From the NCBI GenBank assembly GCA_013388745.1, contig JACAER010000013.1, forward strand, positions 35,366 through 99,365: DNA of 64,000 nt, in the 5' to 3' direction. A program made the translations under genes and the position numbers. The notes under the pieces are model-generated. The model was not told the DNA's origin. It ran no database searches and saw only the letters and a list, made by a program, of their open reading frames with translations. Source of the DNA: Chloroflexota bacterium. GTDB taxonomy: Bacteria; Chloroflexota; Anaerolineae; Aggregatilineales; Phototrophicaceae. Below are positions 33,731 to 43,059 of the stretch, in pieces; the first letter of the stretch is position 1, and every line of letters starts with the position of its first letter.

Positions 33731-35320
33731 ATGGCTGAACGGACGCCTCATCAGGCATCTTCTGTTTCGCCCATGCTGCGGCTGGCCGAAGTCGTGGCGT
33801 CGCTATCGCTGGCAACGGATGTCGGCACCGGCCAACCGCTGGAACGCGCGCTGCGCACCTGTCTGCTCGCCTTTCGTCTGGGGCAGGCGCTCGGCCTCAG
33901 CGACAACCAACTGCATACTGTCTATTATGTGGCGCTGCTGCGCTTCGTAGGCTGCACCGCTGATGCTGTGCATATGGCCGATATTTTCGGCGACGAATTG
34001 GCGGCACAAGCGCAGGTGGCGACGGTAGAACTGCTGCCCCTGCCGATGATTATGGCGATGCTGCGTTACGCCGGCGAAGGTTATCCGCTTCCTCAACGAC
34101 TGCGTAAGCTCAGCTACGGGCTGTCGAGCGGCATCGAACGCACGCGCGAAGCCGAAGTCGCCCACTGCGAAGTCTCGCAAAATATCGCGCAGCGGCTGGG
34201 GCTGGGCGAAGCTGTGCGGGACGCATTGGGCGAAATTTTCGAGCGCTGGGATGGACGCGGCGTGCCTGGCAGGGCGCGCGGCGAGGCCTTAAGCACCGCG
34301 ATCCGCTTGGTGCATATTGCGCAGGACGCTGTGATCTTCTACCGTGTGGGCGGCGTTGATGGCGCCCAGAATGCAGCGCGCAAACGCGCGGGCGGCTTTT
34401 ATGACCCACAGATGGCGGCACTGTTCGTGCGCCATGCGACGACGCTTTTGGCTGAACTCGATCAGGTGTCGATCTGGGAAACGGTGCTGGAACTGGAGCC
34501 GTCGCCGCGCCTGTTCCTCTCGGAGTCGCAGCTCGATGTGGCGGTGCGCGCCATTGCCGATTTTAGCGATTTGCGCTCACCCTATGCGCGCACGCATTCC
34601 AGCGCGGTGGCCGAACTCAGTTTTGCCGCCGCCCGCCGCTGCGGACTCTGCGGGGCGGATGCGCTCCTAGTGCAGCGCGCGGGATACCTGCACGATCTTG
34701 GCCGCACAACTGTGCCGCTCACCATCTGGGACAAACCGGGCAAGCTGACCCCCAGCGAATGGGAGCGTGTGCGCCTATATCCTTACTACACCGAACGCTT
34801 GCTGGCGCGTTCGCCAGCTCTGGCATCCATCGGCGCGCTGGCCGCGCTGCATCGCGAACGTCTCGACGGTTCCGGCTATCATCGCGGGCTGCCGGGTGCG
34901 CTGCTCTCGCCGCTGGTCTGTCTGCTGGCGGCAGCAGATGTCTACCAATCTAAAATCGAGCCGCGTGCCTATCGCGCCGCCTACACTCCCGAAGCGGCGA
35001 GAGATGAACTGCGCACACAGGTACGTCTGGGCAAGCTCGACCAGCAAGCGGTCGAAGCCGTGCTAAGCTGTGTCGGAGAGGTCCGCAGGGCTGACCGTCG
35101 TGTCTGGCCGGCCAATCTCAGCGAACGCGAAGTTGAAGTCCTGCGTCTGATCGCCCGCGGCCTGTCTACCCGCCAGATCGCACAGACGCTTACCATTTCG
35201 CCCAAGACCGCCGATCATCACATCCAGCATATTTACAACAAAATCGGTGTTTCGACACGCGCCGCTGCGACGCTGTTTGCCATGCAGCACAATTTGCTGC
35301 GCGAGGGGTTCTCAGAATAG
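33731..35320 (+). CDS. Tandem HD-GYP-like phosphohydrolase with C-terminal LuxR HTH
   Basis: RAGYLHDLGRTTVPLTIWDKPGKLTPSEWERVRLYPYYTERLL...HRERLDGSGYHRGLPG; C-term LSEREVEVLRLIARGLSTRQIAQTLTISPKTADHHIQHIYNKIGVSTRAAATLFAMQ. Confidence 0.9.
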   Translation: MAERTPHQASSVSPMLRLAEVVASLSLATDVGTGQPLERALRTCLLAFRLGQALGLSDNQLHTVYYVALLRFVGCTADAVHMADIFGDELAAQAQVATVELLPLPMIMAMLRYAGEGYPLPQRLRKLSYGLSSGIERTREAEVAHCEVSQNIAQRLGLGEAVRDALGEIFERWDGRGVPGRARGEALSTAIRLVHIAQDAVIFYRVGGVDGAQNAARKRAGGFYDPQMAALFVRHATTLLAELDQVSIWETVLELEPSPRLFLSESQLDVAVRAIADFSDLRSPYARTHSSAVAELSFAAARRCGLCGADALLVQRAGYLHDLGRTTVPLTIWDKPGKLTPSEWERVRLYPYYTERLLARSPALASIGALAALHRERLDGSGYHRGLPGALLSPLVCLLAAADVYQSKIEPRAYRAAYTPEAARDELRTQVRLGKLDQQAVEAVLSCVGEVRRADRRVWPANLSEREVEVLRLIARGLSTRQIAQTLTISPKTADHHIQHIYNKIGVSTRAAATLFAMQHNLLREGFSE

Positions 35321-35399
35321 GGAATTCACCCGATGTGGCGCTTGCGCCTTGCTTCTACACTGATCCACAGTGCATTCACTAATCATCAGGAGCAGGGTA

Positions 35400-35822
35400 A
35401 TGTCTCAGCTAAACAAAGAAATCGTGCGCCGCGTATATGTAGATGTGCAGGATACGGGCAATCTGGCCGCGATCGACGAACTGTTCGCGCCCGATGTGCT
35501 TGTGCATGATCCGTTTATGGGCGATGTGCAGGGAGTGGCGGCGTACCGCCAGTTGACCATGCTGTTTCAAAACGCTTTTCCGGGCCACAAGACGACTTTG
35601 CACACCTTTGTCGCCGAGGGCGATTTCGTCGCCATCTATCATATCCACCACGCGACACACACTGGCGAATTCATGGGGCTGCCGCCAACGGGCAAAACTG
35701 TGCATGTGCCGGGATTGGAGCTGTACCGTCTGCGCGACGGCAAAATCGTCGAATTCTGGCGGCACGACGACGACGCCGGTCTGATGCGCCAGCTTGGGAT
35801 GCTGCCGCAGGCCGCGCAGTAG
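35400..35822 (+). CDS. SnoaL-like / ester cyclase family protein
   Basis: MSQLNKEIVRRVYVDVQDTGNLAAIDELFAPDVLVHDPFMGDVQGVAAYRQLTMLFQNAFPGHKTTLHTFVAEGDFVAIYHIHHATHTGEFMGLPPTGKTV. Confidence 0.9.
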   Translation: MSQLNKEIVRRVYVDVQDTGNLAAIDELFAPDVLVHDPFMGDVQGVAAYRQLTMLFQNAFPGHKTTLHTFVAEGDFVAIYHIHHATHTGEFMGLPPTGKTVHVPGLELYRLRDGKIVEFWRHDDDAGLMRQLGMLPQAAQ

Positions 35823-35836
35823 CCACGCCGGATTTT

Positions 35837-35868
35837 CCCCTTCCTCGCCTGTGTGAGCGAGGAAGGGG
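35837..35868. repeat. Palindrome CCCCTTCCTCGC...GCGAGGAAGGGG between convergent genes
   Basis: 12-bp perfect arms, 8-nt loop. Confidence 0.85.
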
Positions 35869-35888
35869 TTGCGCTGGCACTACTCCGC

Positions 35889-38462
35889 TTATGCCCAGGT
35901 AATCAAGCCAGGAACAAAGGACGTCGGCAGCAGGTCATGCTTCGGCAGCACGCGCACCGACAGGCCGCGTTCGCCGCTGGTGTTGTAGCGCACCTTCGCC
36001 TTGAAAGTGTACTCGCCGTTTTCGGTTTTGCTGTTCTGCGGTTTCATCTCGATGGCTGTGCCGCCCGTGCTGATTTCGCCGCGCGTGTTCAGCTTGCCAT
36101 AGTACAACTGCACCTGCACATCGCTGGGCGTCAGCGGCCCCAGATGCACCACCGCCGTCACTTCGATTTCTGCGCCGACATGCGCCTGTGTCGCCGAAGG
36201 CTCGACCTTACGCACGCGCACACCGCTCCACGCTTTTTCTACTCCGCTGCGCCAGTTATAGAACTTCAGCCCTTTTTCCAGCGTCGGCAGCGTCATCTCT
36301 GCTGTGCGTTGATACGACGGCATATAGTACATATCAGTATATTCCTGCACCATGCGCCGCGTGTTGAAGTACGGCCCCAAAATACGCATCGAGGCCTTCA
36401 TTTTGGCGATCCATTCACGCGGCAGCCCGTCGCGGCTGCGATTGTAAAACATGGGGATGATGTCCTGTTCCAGCAGGTTATACAGCGCCTCGCTTTCGAT
36501 ATAATCCTGCTGTTCGGAATCGCTGTCCGCATATTCTTCGCCGTTGCCGATCGCCCAGCCGACGGCCGGCGTGAAGCCCTCCGCCCACCAGCCGTCGAGG
36601 ATGCTGCAATTCAGCCCGCCGTTATAGATCACCTTCATGCCGCTGGTGCCGCTGGCCTCTTTCGGGCGCTGCGGCGTATTCAGCCACACATCGACGCCCT
36701 GCACCAGCGAACGTGCGATGCGCATATCATAATTTTCCAGGAACACCAGCGAATTGCGCAGATCGGGGTCACGGGCGATATTGACGATGCGCCGGATAAA
36801 TTCCTTGCCGGCCTGATCGTGCGGGTGCGCCTTGCCGGCGAAAATGATCTGCACCGGGCGTTGCGGGTCATGCAAAATACTCTTAAGCCGGTCGAGATCG
36901 CGCATCAGCAGCGTGGCGCGCTTATAGGTGGCGAAGCGCCGCGCAAAACCGATCGTCAGCGCGTCGGGGTTCAGCACTTCTTCGGCTTCTTCGATCTCGT
37001 GTTTGGGCGCGCCGCGCCGTTCTAACTGCGTGCGCAGCCGTTCGCGGGCGAAGGCCACCAGCCGTTCGCGCCGCCGTTCGTGCGTGCGCCACAGCTCCGC
37101 GTCGGGGATCTGATACACGCCGTCCCACACATCCTGGCGCGTTTCTTCTGTGCGCCACGCCGGATCCAGGTAGCGATCGAGCAGTTGGCTCATCTCCGGG
37201 CTGACCCACGTCAGCGCGTGGACGCCGTTGGTCACGGCCTGAATCGGCACTTCCTGTTCGGGCACGTTGGGGAAGATCCACTGCCACATACGCCGCGACA
37301 CCATGCCATGAAGCTGTGCCACGCCGTTGGCGCCCGAAGACACACGCAGCGCCAGCACCGCCATCGAGAACAACTGGTAATCGCCCATGTTCTCGCGCCC
37401 CAGATTCAAAAATTCATCGCGCGAAATGCCGAGCGCGCGGTAATAGCCCGTAAAATGTTCGTCGATCAGGTCGAAGCCGAAGCGTTCCAGGCCGGCGGGC
37501 ACCGGCGTATGCGTGGTGAAAATATTGCTGGCTGCGACAATCTCTTTGGCCTGATAAAAGTTCAACCCCTGTTCGACCATCAGCAGCCGGATGCGTTCCA
37601 GCGCCAGAAACGCCGAATGCCCCTCGTTCATATGGGTGATCGACGGACGCAGTCCGAGCGCCTCCAGCGCGCGCACCCCGCCGATGCCCATCAGCACTTC
37701 CTGGCGAATGCGCGTGCGCCGATCGCCGCCGTAGAGCCGGTCGGTCAGGTTGCGGTCTTCTTCCAGCCGGTTATCCGGGATGTTGCTGTCCAGCAGATAG
37801 AGCGCCACACGCCCGACCTGCACTTTCCAGATTTGCGCGTACAGGTCGCGTCCCGGCATCGGCACGCTGATTTTGATCGGGTCGCCATCGGCGGCGCGCT
37901 GCAACGTCACCGGCATATTGCCGTAATCGTTGATTGGGTAGTTTTCCTGCTGGTAGCCGTCGGCGTTCAAATACTGTTGGAAGTAGCCTTCCTGATACAG
38001 CAACCCGACCCCCACCAGCGGCAGTCCCAGATCGCTGGCGCTTTTCAGGTGATCGCCGCTCAGCACGCCCAGACCGCCCGAATAATTTTGCAGACATTCG
38101 GTAATGCCGAATTCCATGGAAAAATAGGCAATCGTCGGCGGATTTTGCAGATGCCCATAATGCTGCTTGAACCAGGTATTGGTCGTACTCATGTAGTTAT
38201 CGAGGCTTTGCAGCACGCGGTTGTAATGCACCAGAAACGCCGGGTCATCACAGACCGCGTTCAGCCGTTCCTGGCTGACCAGCCCCAGCATCCAGACCGG
38301 GTTACGCCCGGTGGCGACCCACAAATCCGGGTCCAGCCGCCGGAACAAGAGTACAGTCTCGTGATCCCATGCCCAGCGTAGGTTGTAGGCCAGATCGTGC
38401 AAACGCGACAACTGCTGCGGCAAATTGGGTATCACGTTGACAGTTGTGACAGGTCGAACCAT
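35889..38462 (-). CDS. glgP: Alpha-glucan (glycogen) phosphorylase
   Basis: LAYNLRWAWDHETVLLFRRLDPDLW...YFSMEFGITECLQNYSGGLGVLSGDHLKSASDLGLPLVGVGLLY...RFATYKRATLLM...EASGTSGMKVIYNGGLNCSILDGWWAEG. Confidence 0.96.
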   Translation of the reverse strand: MVRPVTTVNVIPNLPQQLSRLHDLAYNLRWAWDHETVLLFRRLDPDLWVATGRNPVWMLGLVSQERLNAVCDDPAFLVHYNRVLQSLDNYMSTTNTWFKQHYGHLQNPPTIAYFSMEFGITECLQNYSGGLGVLSGDHLKSASDLGLPLVGVGLLYQEGYFQQYLNADGYQQENYPINDYGNMPVTLQRAADGDPIKISVPMPGRDLYAQIWKVQVGRVALYLLDSNIPDNRLEEDRNLTDRLYGGDRRTRIRQEVLMGIGGVRALEALGLRPSITHMNEGHSAFLALERIRLLMVEQGLNFYQAKEIVAASNIFTTHTPVPAGLERFGFDLIDEHFTGYYRALGISRDEFLNLGRENMGDYQLFSMAVLALRVSSGANGVAQLHGMVSRRMWQWIFPNVPEQEVPIQAVTNGVHALTWVSPEMSQLLDRYLDPAWRTEETRQDVWDGVYQIPDAELWRTHERRRERLVAFARERLRTQLERRGAPKHEIEEAEEVLNPDALTIGFARRFATYKRATLLMRDLDRLKSILHDPQRPVQIIFAGKAHPHDQAGKEFIRRIVNIARDPDLRNSLVFLENYDMRIARSLVQGVDVWLNTPQRPKEASGTSGMKVIYNGGLNCSILDGWWAEGFTPAVGWAIGNGEEYADSDSEQQDYIESEALYNLLEQDIIPMFYNRSRDGLPREWIAKMKASMRILGPYFNTRRMVQEYTDMYYMPSYQRTAEMTLPTLEKGLKFYNWRSGVEKAWSGVRVRKVEPSATQAHVGAEIEVTAVVHLGPLTPSDVQVQLYYGKLNTRGEISTGGTAIEMKPQNSKTENGEYTFKAKVRYNTSGERGLSVRVLPKHDLLPTSFVPGLITWA

Positions 38463-38685
38463 GTGGATAACTCCTGTTGGTTGTGTTCAGTGTTGGATGT
38501 GGGCACTGAGTTTTTGCCCACGCCGTTAGCATAGCGTGTTTCAGCCAATAGGTAAACACCGCTCTGACATGATAGATGTGATGAAAATCCTGTGACAGAT
38601 CGCATGAAGACAATGGGTGTAATGATTTTGTCTATGTTACAATGGGGGCAGTGATTTCCATCACAAACCAAATCACGGAGGAACA

Positions 38686-38994
38686 ATGCTGGAAAAGAAA
38701 TTCCCGAAGGGCAAGCCCTATTGCAAAGTGACGTTTTACTCGCCCGCATCCATCAAGGCCGAAACCGTTCATCTTGTCGGCGATTTCAACAAATGGGAAG
38801 AAACCGCCACGCCTATGAAAAAAGGCAAGGACGGACGCTTTTCGGTCACCTTGCAGCTTGACCGCGACAAAGAGTACCAATTCCGCTATTTGATTAACGG
38901 CACCGAATGGCACAACGATTGGGAAGCCGACAAGTATGTCCCCAATCCCTTCAGCGGCGATAATTCAGTGCTTATCACCAAAGAGCCGCAGTAG
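38686..38994 (+). CDS. Stand-alone CBM48/isoamylase-early-set glycogen-binding domain protein
   Basis: YCKVTFYSPASIKAETVHLVGDFNKWEETATPMKKGKDGRFSVTLQLDRDKEYQFRYLINGTEWHNDWEADKYVPNPFSGDNSVL; SD 'ggagg' upstream. Confidence 0.92.
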   Translation: MLEKKFPKGKPYCKVTFYSPASIKAETVHLVGDFNKWEETATPMKKGKDGRFSVTLQLDRDKEYQFRYLINGTEWHNDWEADKYVPNPFSGDNSVLITKEPQ

Positions 38995-39010
38995 CACCAG
39001 CCCACTGATG

Positions 39011-39041
39011 ATCGGGGATGAAGCGGTCATCCCCGATTTTC
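39011..39041 (+). terminator. ATCGGGGATG...CATCCCCGAT hairpin plus TTTT
   Basis: 10-bp perfect arms just after the CBM48 gene. Confidence 0.8.
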
Positions 39042-39173
39042 TTTCGTGCAGGAGGTTGCAACGCCCACGCCTGTTTTTGCGTCTTATAGACCAGAAGCTA
39101 TCGCTTGACTGCCTTTGTTCCTACAAGGCACACTGGTTCTGGATAGACAACCCTACAAGCTGTGCCTCTGCGT

Positions 39174-39389
39174 TTACACTTTCAGTTTGTCGGCCCACTC
39201 ATCAATCTGTTTGTTGGCCTCTTCTTTGGCAATGCCATATCGCTCCTGGACTTTGCCTGCCAGGATTTCACGATTGCCGTTGACCTCCATGAGTTCGTCA
39301 TCGGTCAGCTTGCCCCACTGCTTCTTAACCTGGCCGCTGAACTGCTTCCACTGTCCGCTAATCTTGTCCCAGTTGCTTCCGGTTTCCAT
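39174..39389 (-). CDS. CsbD family stress protein
   Basis: METGSNWDKISGQWKQFSGQVKKQWGKLTDDELMEVNGNREILAGKVQERYGIAKEEANKQIDEWADKL. Confidence 0.92.
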   Translation of the reverse strand: METGSNWDKISGQWKQFSGQVKKQWGKLTDDELMEVNGNREILAGKVQERYGIAKEEANKQIDEWADKLKV

Positions 39390-39477
39390 TATCCTTTTCC
39401 TTGCCATTCGATCAACTAAATCTTGCATTGCAGATAAAGTCACCCGCTAGATTGCCAAGCTTTTGAATGACCGGTAT

Positions 39478-39798
39478 CTACCATTGTAATAAAGCCCCCA
39501 AGCGTGCCTTCCGTGAGAATTCGTTTATAGTTCCCGGCGCGTTGGCACCGTACTGGCGGATGTTCGGCAACTTCATCGGCCACACCGGCAATTTCGTTGA
39601 GCTGCCCCTCAAATGCCGCATGGGGGGCATAAAATTCATTCCGGTCACATTCCAATGGTAATTGCGCAGCCTGGTATACAGCACTGACTCGTCCGCCAAC
39701 AGGACTTTGCGAATCTTGACCACGCCGCGCTGCTGTTTTTCGGCAATCTCTTGATTGGCTTCAATCTTGAGCGTTTTTACACCATTCGCTTTTGTCAT
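39478..39798 (-). pseudogene. Dps/ferritin-like DNA-protection protein relic (two frameshifts, 3' truncated)
   Basis: LLADESVLYTRLRNYHWNVTGMNF in one frame, HAAFEGQLNEIAGVADEVAE in the next, then IRQYGANAPGTINEFSRKARL back in the first, ending at an early TAG. Confidence 0.82.
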
Positions 39799-39837
39799 TA
39801 CGACTTTCCGAATAATTGCGCTTAGATCAATCCTGAT

Positions 39838-40263
39838 TTAGCGGGGCCGACTCATCACCAACCAGATTAACCGCCCCACCAGCCACGCTGCGATGGCCCA
39901 CACCAGCATGGCAATCAGTGTGGTAATTTCTAGTACGGACGCCCCCCCTGGTGTCGGGTTTTGCAGCAGACTGGCGAATAACGCCACGAAAGGTGCCGAC
40001 AGTCCATAAATGAAACTGGCAAAACCGTTATCTGCATTCACACCGAGCAGATGCAAAATCACTCGAACCGCCAGCAGCAGTTCCAATGCGCCAAACAGGA
40101 AGTAAACGATATTGACAAGGCGCGCCACAAAGGAATTCTGATTGGCCGCCGCGATACCCCGTTTCTTTTCGCCCAGATTTACAGCTTGATGGTGTTCAAC
40201 ATTCCGGTCGACTTTTTCTTCGTGCCGGCCCAATTCCTGATTACGCAATTCGTTTCCAGTCAT
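39838..40263 (-). CDS. YggT-like small membrane protein
   Basis: NSFVARLVNIVYFLFGALELLLAVRVILHLLGVNADNGFASFIYGLSAPFVALF...; SD 'aggagg' before MTGNELRNQE. Confidence 0.75.
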   Translation of the reverse strand: MTGNELRNQELGRHEEKVDRNVEHHQAVNLGEKKRGIAAANQNSFVARLVNIVYFLFGALELLLAVRVILHLLGVNADNGFASFIYGLSAPFVALFASLLQNPTPGGASVLEITTLIAMLVWAIAAWLVGRLIWLVMSRPR

Positions 40264-40333
40264 TTCTTTTTTGCCTCCTCTTGGATGAGGATAGGTTGCT
40301 TCAATGGTTGTCATAGAACGGGATAAAGTGGTA

Positions 40334-40370
40334 GACAAGTGGGTTAATGGGTAAGACTAACCCACTTGTC
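40334..40370. promoter_or_regulatory. Inverted repeat GACAAGTGGGTT...AACCCACTTGTC
   Basis: 12-bp perfect arms, 13-nt loop, in the intergenic space. Confidence 0.7.
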
Positions 40371-40396
40371 CGGTTTACATCACCGGTCCCAGATGC

Positions 40397-41032
40397 CTAC
40401 TGGGCTAAAGATTCGCGAGTCAGTCGGGTCGTGGCCGGAAGCGGATCTGAGTAACCTTGTGGTAGGCTAAACAGGGCAGCAGCAACAGTTGCGCTAATCC
40501 AACCATGATAGCCGTTGTATCCGTCAATAGAGTCGTTGAGTTCCATCAACGCGATCCAAGCGACACTCAGCGCCGTATCCATGTCGGCAACTACCGTTCG
40601 GAATTCGTAGGTGGCCAGTTCTGGTACGGCATTCTCGCCATCTAGGAGCGAATGGACATTATCGCTGAACGTTACAATGCCCGAAAAGCGACTGGCAATT
40701 GTGGCGCTGGCACGGTTAAACGTCGTCAACGCGCCCGCCAGCCTGGTATATGACCGATTAGCAGACAGATCAACCTCAAGGCCCTCGATGAACGTTATGA
40801 CACTTGAAAGCGAAGGCTGGATTGCTGGAAAGGCTAATTCGTAAGCTATTTGGGCAGCCTCTACCCGTGCCTGACGAGCCATCAATTCGTTGCGGTCACC
40901 TGGAATTGAGATCACCAGCAGCACCAGAAACACGAGCACGGCCGCTGCGATGAGTTTGTTCCGAAGACTCAGGCGATTCAGAAAACCTCTTTTTGCAGTT
41001 TCCTGACCAGTTAGTTTGGCGGATGTAGTCAT
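40397..41032 (-). CDS. Single-TM hypothetical membrane protein
   Basis: MTTSAKLTGQETAKRGFLNRLSLRNKLIAAAVLVFLVLLVISIPGDRNELMARQARVEAAQIAYE; N-terminal TM then helical domain. Confidence 0.65.
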   Translation of the reverse strand: MTTSAKLTGQETAKRGFLNRLSLRNKLIAAAVLVFLVLLVISIPGDRNELMARQARVEAAQIAYELAFPAIQPSLSSVITFIEGLEVDLSANRSYTRLAGALTTFNRASATIASRFSGIVTFSDNVHSLLDGENAVPELATYEFRTVVADMDTALSVAWIALMELNDSIDGYNGYHGWISATVAAALFSLPQGYSDPLPATTRLTRESLAQ

Positions 41033-41180
41033 GATTTGCTCCTTTGAACTAAACCACTTTCTTTGAGGACATTGGACATCGGCTTCTCTCAAAGTCGTTA
41101 TCGGAGTGTCCTCAAGCTTCGGGGGTAACTACTGAAGGTTATTTTGGCCATTGGCCTTGCATGTGCTGGGTGTTTGTTAC

Positions 41181-41450
41181 TCACCCAGGGCTTTGGCCCT
41201 CTGCCTGAGCTTCGAGTTGATCTAGCCGTGTGTAGTAGTCATGGATCTCTTTCAGATGCGCCCAAGCGATCTTTCCCGTCAAGATGGGATCATCATTGGT
41301 GATGTTGGTCTCCGGGTCATGCGCGCCATGTTCGAGTTCGACCTCAAGCCCGCGCCGAAACTGCTCCAGATCGATTATCGTCCAGTCGATCCCAAGCTGT
41401 GTTCCGACCGAGCGTGCTTCCTCACAGGAGATTTGTTGTTTGCTGCTCAT
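41181..41450 (-). CDS. DUF5661-like protein
   Basis: SCEEARSVGTQLGIDWTIIDLEQFRRGLEVELEHGAHDPETNITNDDPILTGKIAWAHLKEIHDYYTRLDQLE. Confidence 0.8.
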   Translation of the reverse strand: MSSKQQISCEEARSVGTQLGIDWTIIDLEQFRRGLEVELEHGAHDPETNITNDDPILTGKIAWAHLKEIHDYYTRLDQLEAQAEGQSPG

Positions 41451-41564
41451 GAGTCCTCACATTTCTTCAGCGCGGTCCAATCGCGTTGGACATCACCTTT
41501 CTGTTGATCCATAGCAGCCATTGCGTTACCTTCCTTTGCCTAGCAGCGGTCTAATGTGACACAC

Positions 41565-42620
41565 TCAAACCCAGCCGTGCCGCTGAAAAACCACGCGCAT
41601 TACCATAATAGAGCCAATCATGAGCAGTGTAATTAGAATAGAAATAACCAGGCCGTTAATCGGTAGAATCACAGTTTCACCGACGGTGAAGAAATTCGAG
41701 TCAAACAAGCCCACAAAAAACGTGAAGGGCAGAAACACTAACGAAATAATCGTGAGGCGGTTGACCGCCTCCCCCATCTTGCGGGAGTGTTGATTGGCGA
41801 TAATTTCCAACACATTGTTGGTGAGGTCGCGCTGTGCGTCGATCACATCATAAATGCCAAGCAAGCGCTCATAAAGATGGCGGAACAAATCCCGAATATC
41901 GCTATTGCTGGAGACCCGTTGTTCGCCTATGAGATTCGAGAGCACTTCCCGCTGCGGGGCGATCATCTGCCGCAGCCCAATCAGGTGCTGTTTGATGCGA
42001 TAGACCGACTTTTGCGCGTGTTTATCGTCATTGTCATTCAGCAGTTTTGCTTCCAGTTCGTTGAGCTGATTACTGATGCGATCCAGCAGGGGATAGTAGG
42101 TATCAATCATATGTTGTCCGGTAAGGTAGAGAAAATAAGCAGCCCCGCGCTCCCAGGAATTGGGATTTTGAGCCACACGATCATAGGCTTCTTCGAGCGC
42201 GGTAGTGTCGGCTTTGCGCACAGTAATATAATAATGTTCGCCGATAATGCAGTGGATTTCTTTACTCACCAGGGTGTTGCTTTGCGTATGGGGCTGGAAT
42301 AGTGAAAGAAAAAGATAGCCAGGGTACACCAGCAGTGTCGGACGGCGATCTTCCCGCAGCAAATCAGCGACAACGGTGGGGGCCAGTTGCAGTAAACGCT
42401 CAAGCCAGATAATTTCTTGCGCTTCAGGGGTAACGATGTCAATCCACAGCGTCCTGCCTTCGGCAAAACAGGTTTCCAGGTTTTCCTGGGTAAGGTTACG
42501 ACGCAGGGTGAGTGGAACGGCTGAAACATTTTCCGCTGCCCCATCGACTGAGGACACAGCGTTGGCTTCAAGCACCGCCTGATGTTCAGGGTTAGGGACA
42601 ACCACAATCGAACGTATCAT
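41565..42620 (-). CDS. CorA-like divalent cation transporter family protein, variant signature
   Basis: CorA architecture: acidic cytoplasmic domain, long helices (LHDVIDAQRDLTNNVLEIIANQHSRKMGEAVNRLTIISLVFLPFTFFVGLFDSNFF), two C-terminal TMs. Confidence 0.88.
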   Translation of the reverse strand: MIRSIVVVPNPEHQAVLEANAVSSVDGAAENVSAVPLTLRRNLTQENLETCFAEGRTLWIDIVTPEAQEIIWLERLLQLAPTVVADLLREDRRPTLLVYPGYLFLSLFQPHTQSNTLVSKEIHCIIGEHYYITVRKADTTALEEAYDRVAQNPNSWERGAAYFLYLTGQHMIDTYYPLLDRISNQLNELEAKLLNDNDDKHAQKSVYRIKQHLIGLRQMIAPQREVLSNLIGEQRVSSNSDIRDLFRHLYERLLGIYDVIDAQRDLTNNVLEIIANQHSRKMGEAVNRLTIISLVFLPFTFFVGLFDSNFFTVGETVILPINGLVISILITLLMIGSIMVMRVVFQRHGWV

Positions 42621-42677
42621 GTTTCACCATTCCACTCCAGACAAAAATGCGCCACGACGAGAACCTGCGGCGCTGTG

Positions 42678-42962
42678 CTAGGCGTGTTTCATCCGCTCAT
42701 CAACGCTTTTACGCAGATCGTTAAATTGTTCTTCAAGCCGCTTCATAAACGGTTCAATCGATTCGCGGCCCGTATTCAGACCATCGCCGAGACTCTCTGC
42801 AAGCTCGCGGCGGGCTTTTTTGCCAGAAACCGGGGAAAAGAGCACGGCTAATGCGGCTCCGATTCCCAGGCCAAACGTCAGAAAAACCAACATTAGTACG
42901 GCTCTGCCGCGCAGCGCCTGCATTTCGGCGTCGTGACTATAGTAGATACGATCACTGTTCAT
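42678..42962 (-). CDS. YtxH domain protein
   Basis: LMLVFLTFGLGIGAALAVLFSPVSGKKARRELAESLGDGLNTGRESIEPFMKRLEEQFNDLRKSVDERM. Confidence 0.85.
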   Translation of the reverse strand: MNSDRIYYSHDAEMQALRGRAVLMLVFLTFGLGIGAALAVLFSPVSGKKARRELAESLGDGLNTGRESIEPFMKRLEEQFNDLRKSVDERMKHA

Positions 42963-43059
42963 TCGCTGTATCCTCATTGCATTAATCAGCAGGTTATGTG
43001 AAGGGGCACGGGCAATAAATCGCCGGTACCCCTATATGATAGAAGCGCGCTGCACGGAC

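Noticed and set aside
37080-38381. 433-aa plus-strand ORF opposite glgP
   Set aside because: Shadow ORF; H/R/Q-rich translation and full overlap with a conserved enzyme.
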